Program-made: the position numbers and the translations under genes
Notes under the pieces: generated by a model
What the model saw: the letters and a program-made list of their open reading frames with translations, nothing else
Told to the model about the DNA's origin: nothing
The model's database searches: none
Shown here: in pieces, positions 62,488 through 64,000 of the stretch
Numbering within the stretch: the first letter of the stretch is position 1
Layout: each line of letters opens with the position of its first letter
NCBI RefSeq assembly: GCF_001757355.1
Contig: NZ_MINO01000004.1
Coordinates: forward strand, 1-64,000
Source: Sphingobium phenoxybenzoativorans
Lineage (GTDB): Bacteria; Pseudomonadota; Alphaproteobacteria; Sphingomonadales; Sphingomonadaceae
Direction of reading: 5' to 3'
DNA length: 64,000 bases

Positions 62488-63300
62488 CTACGCCCCGGCC
62501 ATATGCGGAGCAGTCACTGCCCGCGTCGCGTCCATCGACCGGCGCGCGCGTTCGAATGCGCTTACCCCTTCCTTCTTCGCCCGATATTGGGGAATCTCCG
62601 CCTCGATGATGATCTCGCCGGACAGCGGCGAAAGGATGGCGTCCAGCGGGAAAGCCCCCTGCCCCGGCAGCGCCCGCTCCTTGATCGCCTCGCCCCACAT
62701 CTGGTCGGGATCGATCTGCAGCGGCCCGTCGGAAAGCTGCACGATCGACACCAGATCGGCATTTTCCGCGATGGAATCCACATGGGCGCCGTTGCGCATC
62801 AGGTGGAGCACGTCGAGCACCAGCGTCCCGCATCCGGCGTCCCGCACGATCGCTGCGGCCGTGCGCAGGTCCTTCACTGCGGAGAAGGCATGAAACTCCA
62901 ACCCCGGCACCACGCCATATTGCGCCGCCAGCGCGCAGAATCGCCGGAAGCGATCGACCGCGACATCATGATCCTCGACATTGTGCAGGTGAGTCGTCGC
63001 CCGCTTCGCCCCGATCATCTGCCCGACTTCAAGGCCATCGACCAAGTGGGCATAGTCGCCATCATCCTCCAGCCCAAAGACCTCCAGATTTCCGACAGTT
63101 ACGCCCGTGTCCGCCAAAGCTTCAAGGAACGCGCCGACATCTTTACGCTCCAGCAAGGGATAAAGCCCCTTTGCTTCCTCCGGAACATAGGTGAAAATCG
63201 TGACATGACTGGCCTGAAGCTCTCCCGCGATCTTCACCAGCGCGACGGGCGGGGTCTCCAGGGCATTGAGCGGATGCAACGAAAAGCGCGGCTGGATCAT
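62488..63300 (-). CDS. TIM-barrel sugar phosphate isomerase/epimerase-like protein
   Basis: A 270-residue xylose-isomerase-like TIM barrel. Candidate metal ligands occur in VVPGLEFHAFS (Glu near 128), LVLDVLHLMRNG (Asp/His near 165), VQLSDGP (near 190) and GEIIIEAEIP (Glu near 235), in the usual order for divalent-metal isomerases. The ATG at 63300 is preceded by GAGGAGAGG. It is divergent from the Rieske oxygenase with an 80-base gap. Within this island it more likely acts on a ring or chain intermediate than on a sugar, but this is inference. Confidence 0.82.
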   Translation of the reverse strand: MIQPRFSLHPLNALETPPVALVKIAGELQASHVTIFTYVPEEAKGLYPLLERKDVGAFLEALADTGVTVGNLEVFGLEDDGDYAHLVDGLEVGQMIGAKRATTHLHNVEDHDVAVDRFRRFCALAAQYGVVPGLEFHAFSAVKDLRTAAAIVRDAGCGTLVLDVLHLMRNGAHVDSIAENADLVSIVQLSDGPLQIDPDQMWGEAIKERALPGQGAFPLDAILSPLSGEIIIEAEIPQYRAKKEGVSAFERARRSMDATRAVTAPHMAGA

Positions 63301-63314
63301 CTGGCCTCTCCTCA

Positions 63315-63342
63315 ATAAAAGACATTCATGATTGTTTTTATC
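63315..63342. promoter_or_regulatory. second island motif, copy 2 (between isomerase and Rieske oxygenase)
   Basis: On the minus strand: AAAAACAATC-ATGA-ATGTCTTTT, matching copy 1 at 61002 except for the central four bases. For the rightward gene, TTCATG (63325-ish) and TATGCT, 18 bases apart, can serve as -35 and -10, with the motif covering the -35. Confidence 0.5.
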
Positions 63343-63380
63343 TGCCGCTATGCTAATAGGCGTCAATCAGGAGTGGCACA

Positions 63381-64000
63381 ATGGAATTGAACGCATTCTC
63401 GGTTGGGCAGGTCAATGAGACCATGGAATTTGAGCGCTCACGCAAGGCGCCGCCCGAAACTTTCCCTGCCCTGCCCGACATTCCCGGCGTGCGTTATGTC
63501 GACAAGGAATTTCTGGCGCTGGAAAAGGAGCGCATGTGGGGCCGCGCCTGGCTTTATGTCGGCCATGTCGATCAGTTGCCCAACAAGGGTAGCTGGTTCC
63601 TTACCCGCAATACCGGTTCGCCCATCCTTGTCGTGCGCGACATGCAGGGCGAGGTCCGCGCATTCTACAACACTTGCCAGCATCGCGGCGCACCGCTTGT
63701 CACGGAGGATACAGGCGAATCCCGTGGCTTCGTCTGCGGCTATCATGGCTGGAGCTACACGCTCGACGGCAAGCTGACGGCTGTGCGCGATAAGCGCGAT
63801 TTCGTCGATCTGGACTTCTCCTGCCGTTCGCTCGTCTCTGTGCGCTGTGAGCTTCTGGGCAGCCTGATCTTCCTCAACGAAGACCCGGACGCGCAGCCGC
63901 TAATGGAGCATCTCGGCCCGATGGCCAGGGAGCTGGAGCAATACCGGCTTGAGGATCTGCGCATGGTGGATTCGCGCAGCTACGATGTCGGCTGCAATGT
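63381..64000 (+). CDS. Rieske non-haem iron oxygenase, large subunit (cut by window end)
   Basis: The N-terminal ~206 residues of a ring-hydroxylating oxygenase alpha subunit; no stop is reached. The [2Fe-2S] Rieske centre is complete: YNTCQHRGAPL (CxH near residue 95) and FVCGYHGWSYTLDG (CxxH near 115). The catalytic-domain iron ligands lie beyond the window. The N-terminal DIPGVRYVDKEFLALEKERMW and WLYVGHVDQLP are typical of single-component-substrate alpha subunits in sphingomonad aromatic or steroid islands. ATG at 63381 follows AGGAG. Together with P450 and OYE it makes this a redox-rich catabolic region. Confidence 0.92.
   Translation, partial: MELNAFSVGQVNETMEFERSRKAPPETFPALPDIPGVRYVDKEFLALEKERMWGRAWLYVGHVDQLPNKGSWFLTRNTGSPILVVRDMQGEVRAFYNTCQHRGAPLVTEDTGESRGFVCGYHGWSYTLDGKLTAVRDKRDFVDLDFSCRSLVSVRCELLGSLIFLNEDPDAQPLMEHLGPMARELEQYRLEDLRMVDSRSYDVGCN

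Overview
The window reads as chromosomal DNA of a sphingomonad-type alphaproteobacterium (Sphingomonadaceae; Sphingobium or Novosphingobium-like). This rests on high G+C, three large TonB-dependent receptors, a type-2 LeuA, many palindromic intergenic repeats, and a Rieske oxygenase/P450/acyl-CoA ligase catabolic region. Genus is inference. No rRNA, tRNA, phage, insertion sequence or CRISPR array was found. The first gene (miaA) and the last gene (a Rieske oxygenase alpha subunit) are cut by the window edges.

Layout. 1-8.3 kb: the end of miaA, then a branched-chain amino acid block: ilvB, a small unknown gene, ilvN, a hairpin-rich repeat, ilvC and a strong terminator, then a YceI-family gene. 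leuA follows, preceded by a leucine-rich leader peptide and alternative RNA hairpins, and then a nitronate monooxygenase-like gene. 8.3-15.5 kb: a TetR/SDR divergent pair with a double palindromic operator, a DUF4269 gene, a TonB receptor coupled to a PepSY membrane protein, and an S41 protease lipoprotein. 15.6-22.8 kb: kup and the cytochrome c maturation set ccmC-D-E-F-G-H-I on the minus strand, interrupted by two palindromic repeats. 22.9-33 kb: purF, an SDR, cfa, a photolyase, korA/korB, an HDAC-like hydrolase and rppH. 33-41.4 kb: a DUF481 protein, an M20 hydrolase joined to astA and astB (arginine succinyltransferase pathway), and several small or periplasmic proteins. 41.5-47.1 kb: a cobalamin riboswitch followed by btuB, a membrane protein, a DUF1636 protein, cobT, a CobC-like phosphatase and cobS, mostly overlapping end to end. 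This covers uptake of corrinoids and assembly of the lower ligand loop.

47.1-64 kb is the accessory-looking part and probably one catabolic island. It has a TetR regulator, an MFS transporter, two acyl-CoA ligases, a TonB receptor, a cytochrome P450, an OYE-type reductase, a ThuA-domain protein, three SDRs, a TIM-barrel isomerase-like protein and a Rieske oxygenase. The likely logic is outer-membrane uptake, inner-membrane transport, CoA activation, oxygenation by P450 or Rieske enzyme, and stepwise redox processing. The substrate cannot be read from the sequence.

Two unreported-looking regulatory patterns tie this island together. The first is a TTAAGKCA-NN-TG element at four promoters (the TetR gene, the TonB receptor, the P450 and the SDR/ThuA/OYE operon); in two of them it overlaps an identical -35 hexamer. 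The second is an AAAAACAATC-N4-ATGTCTTTT element in two other divergent promoter regions. Between the last SDR and the isomerase lies an 18-unit array of 11-bp repeats of unknown function.
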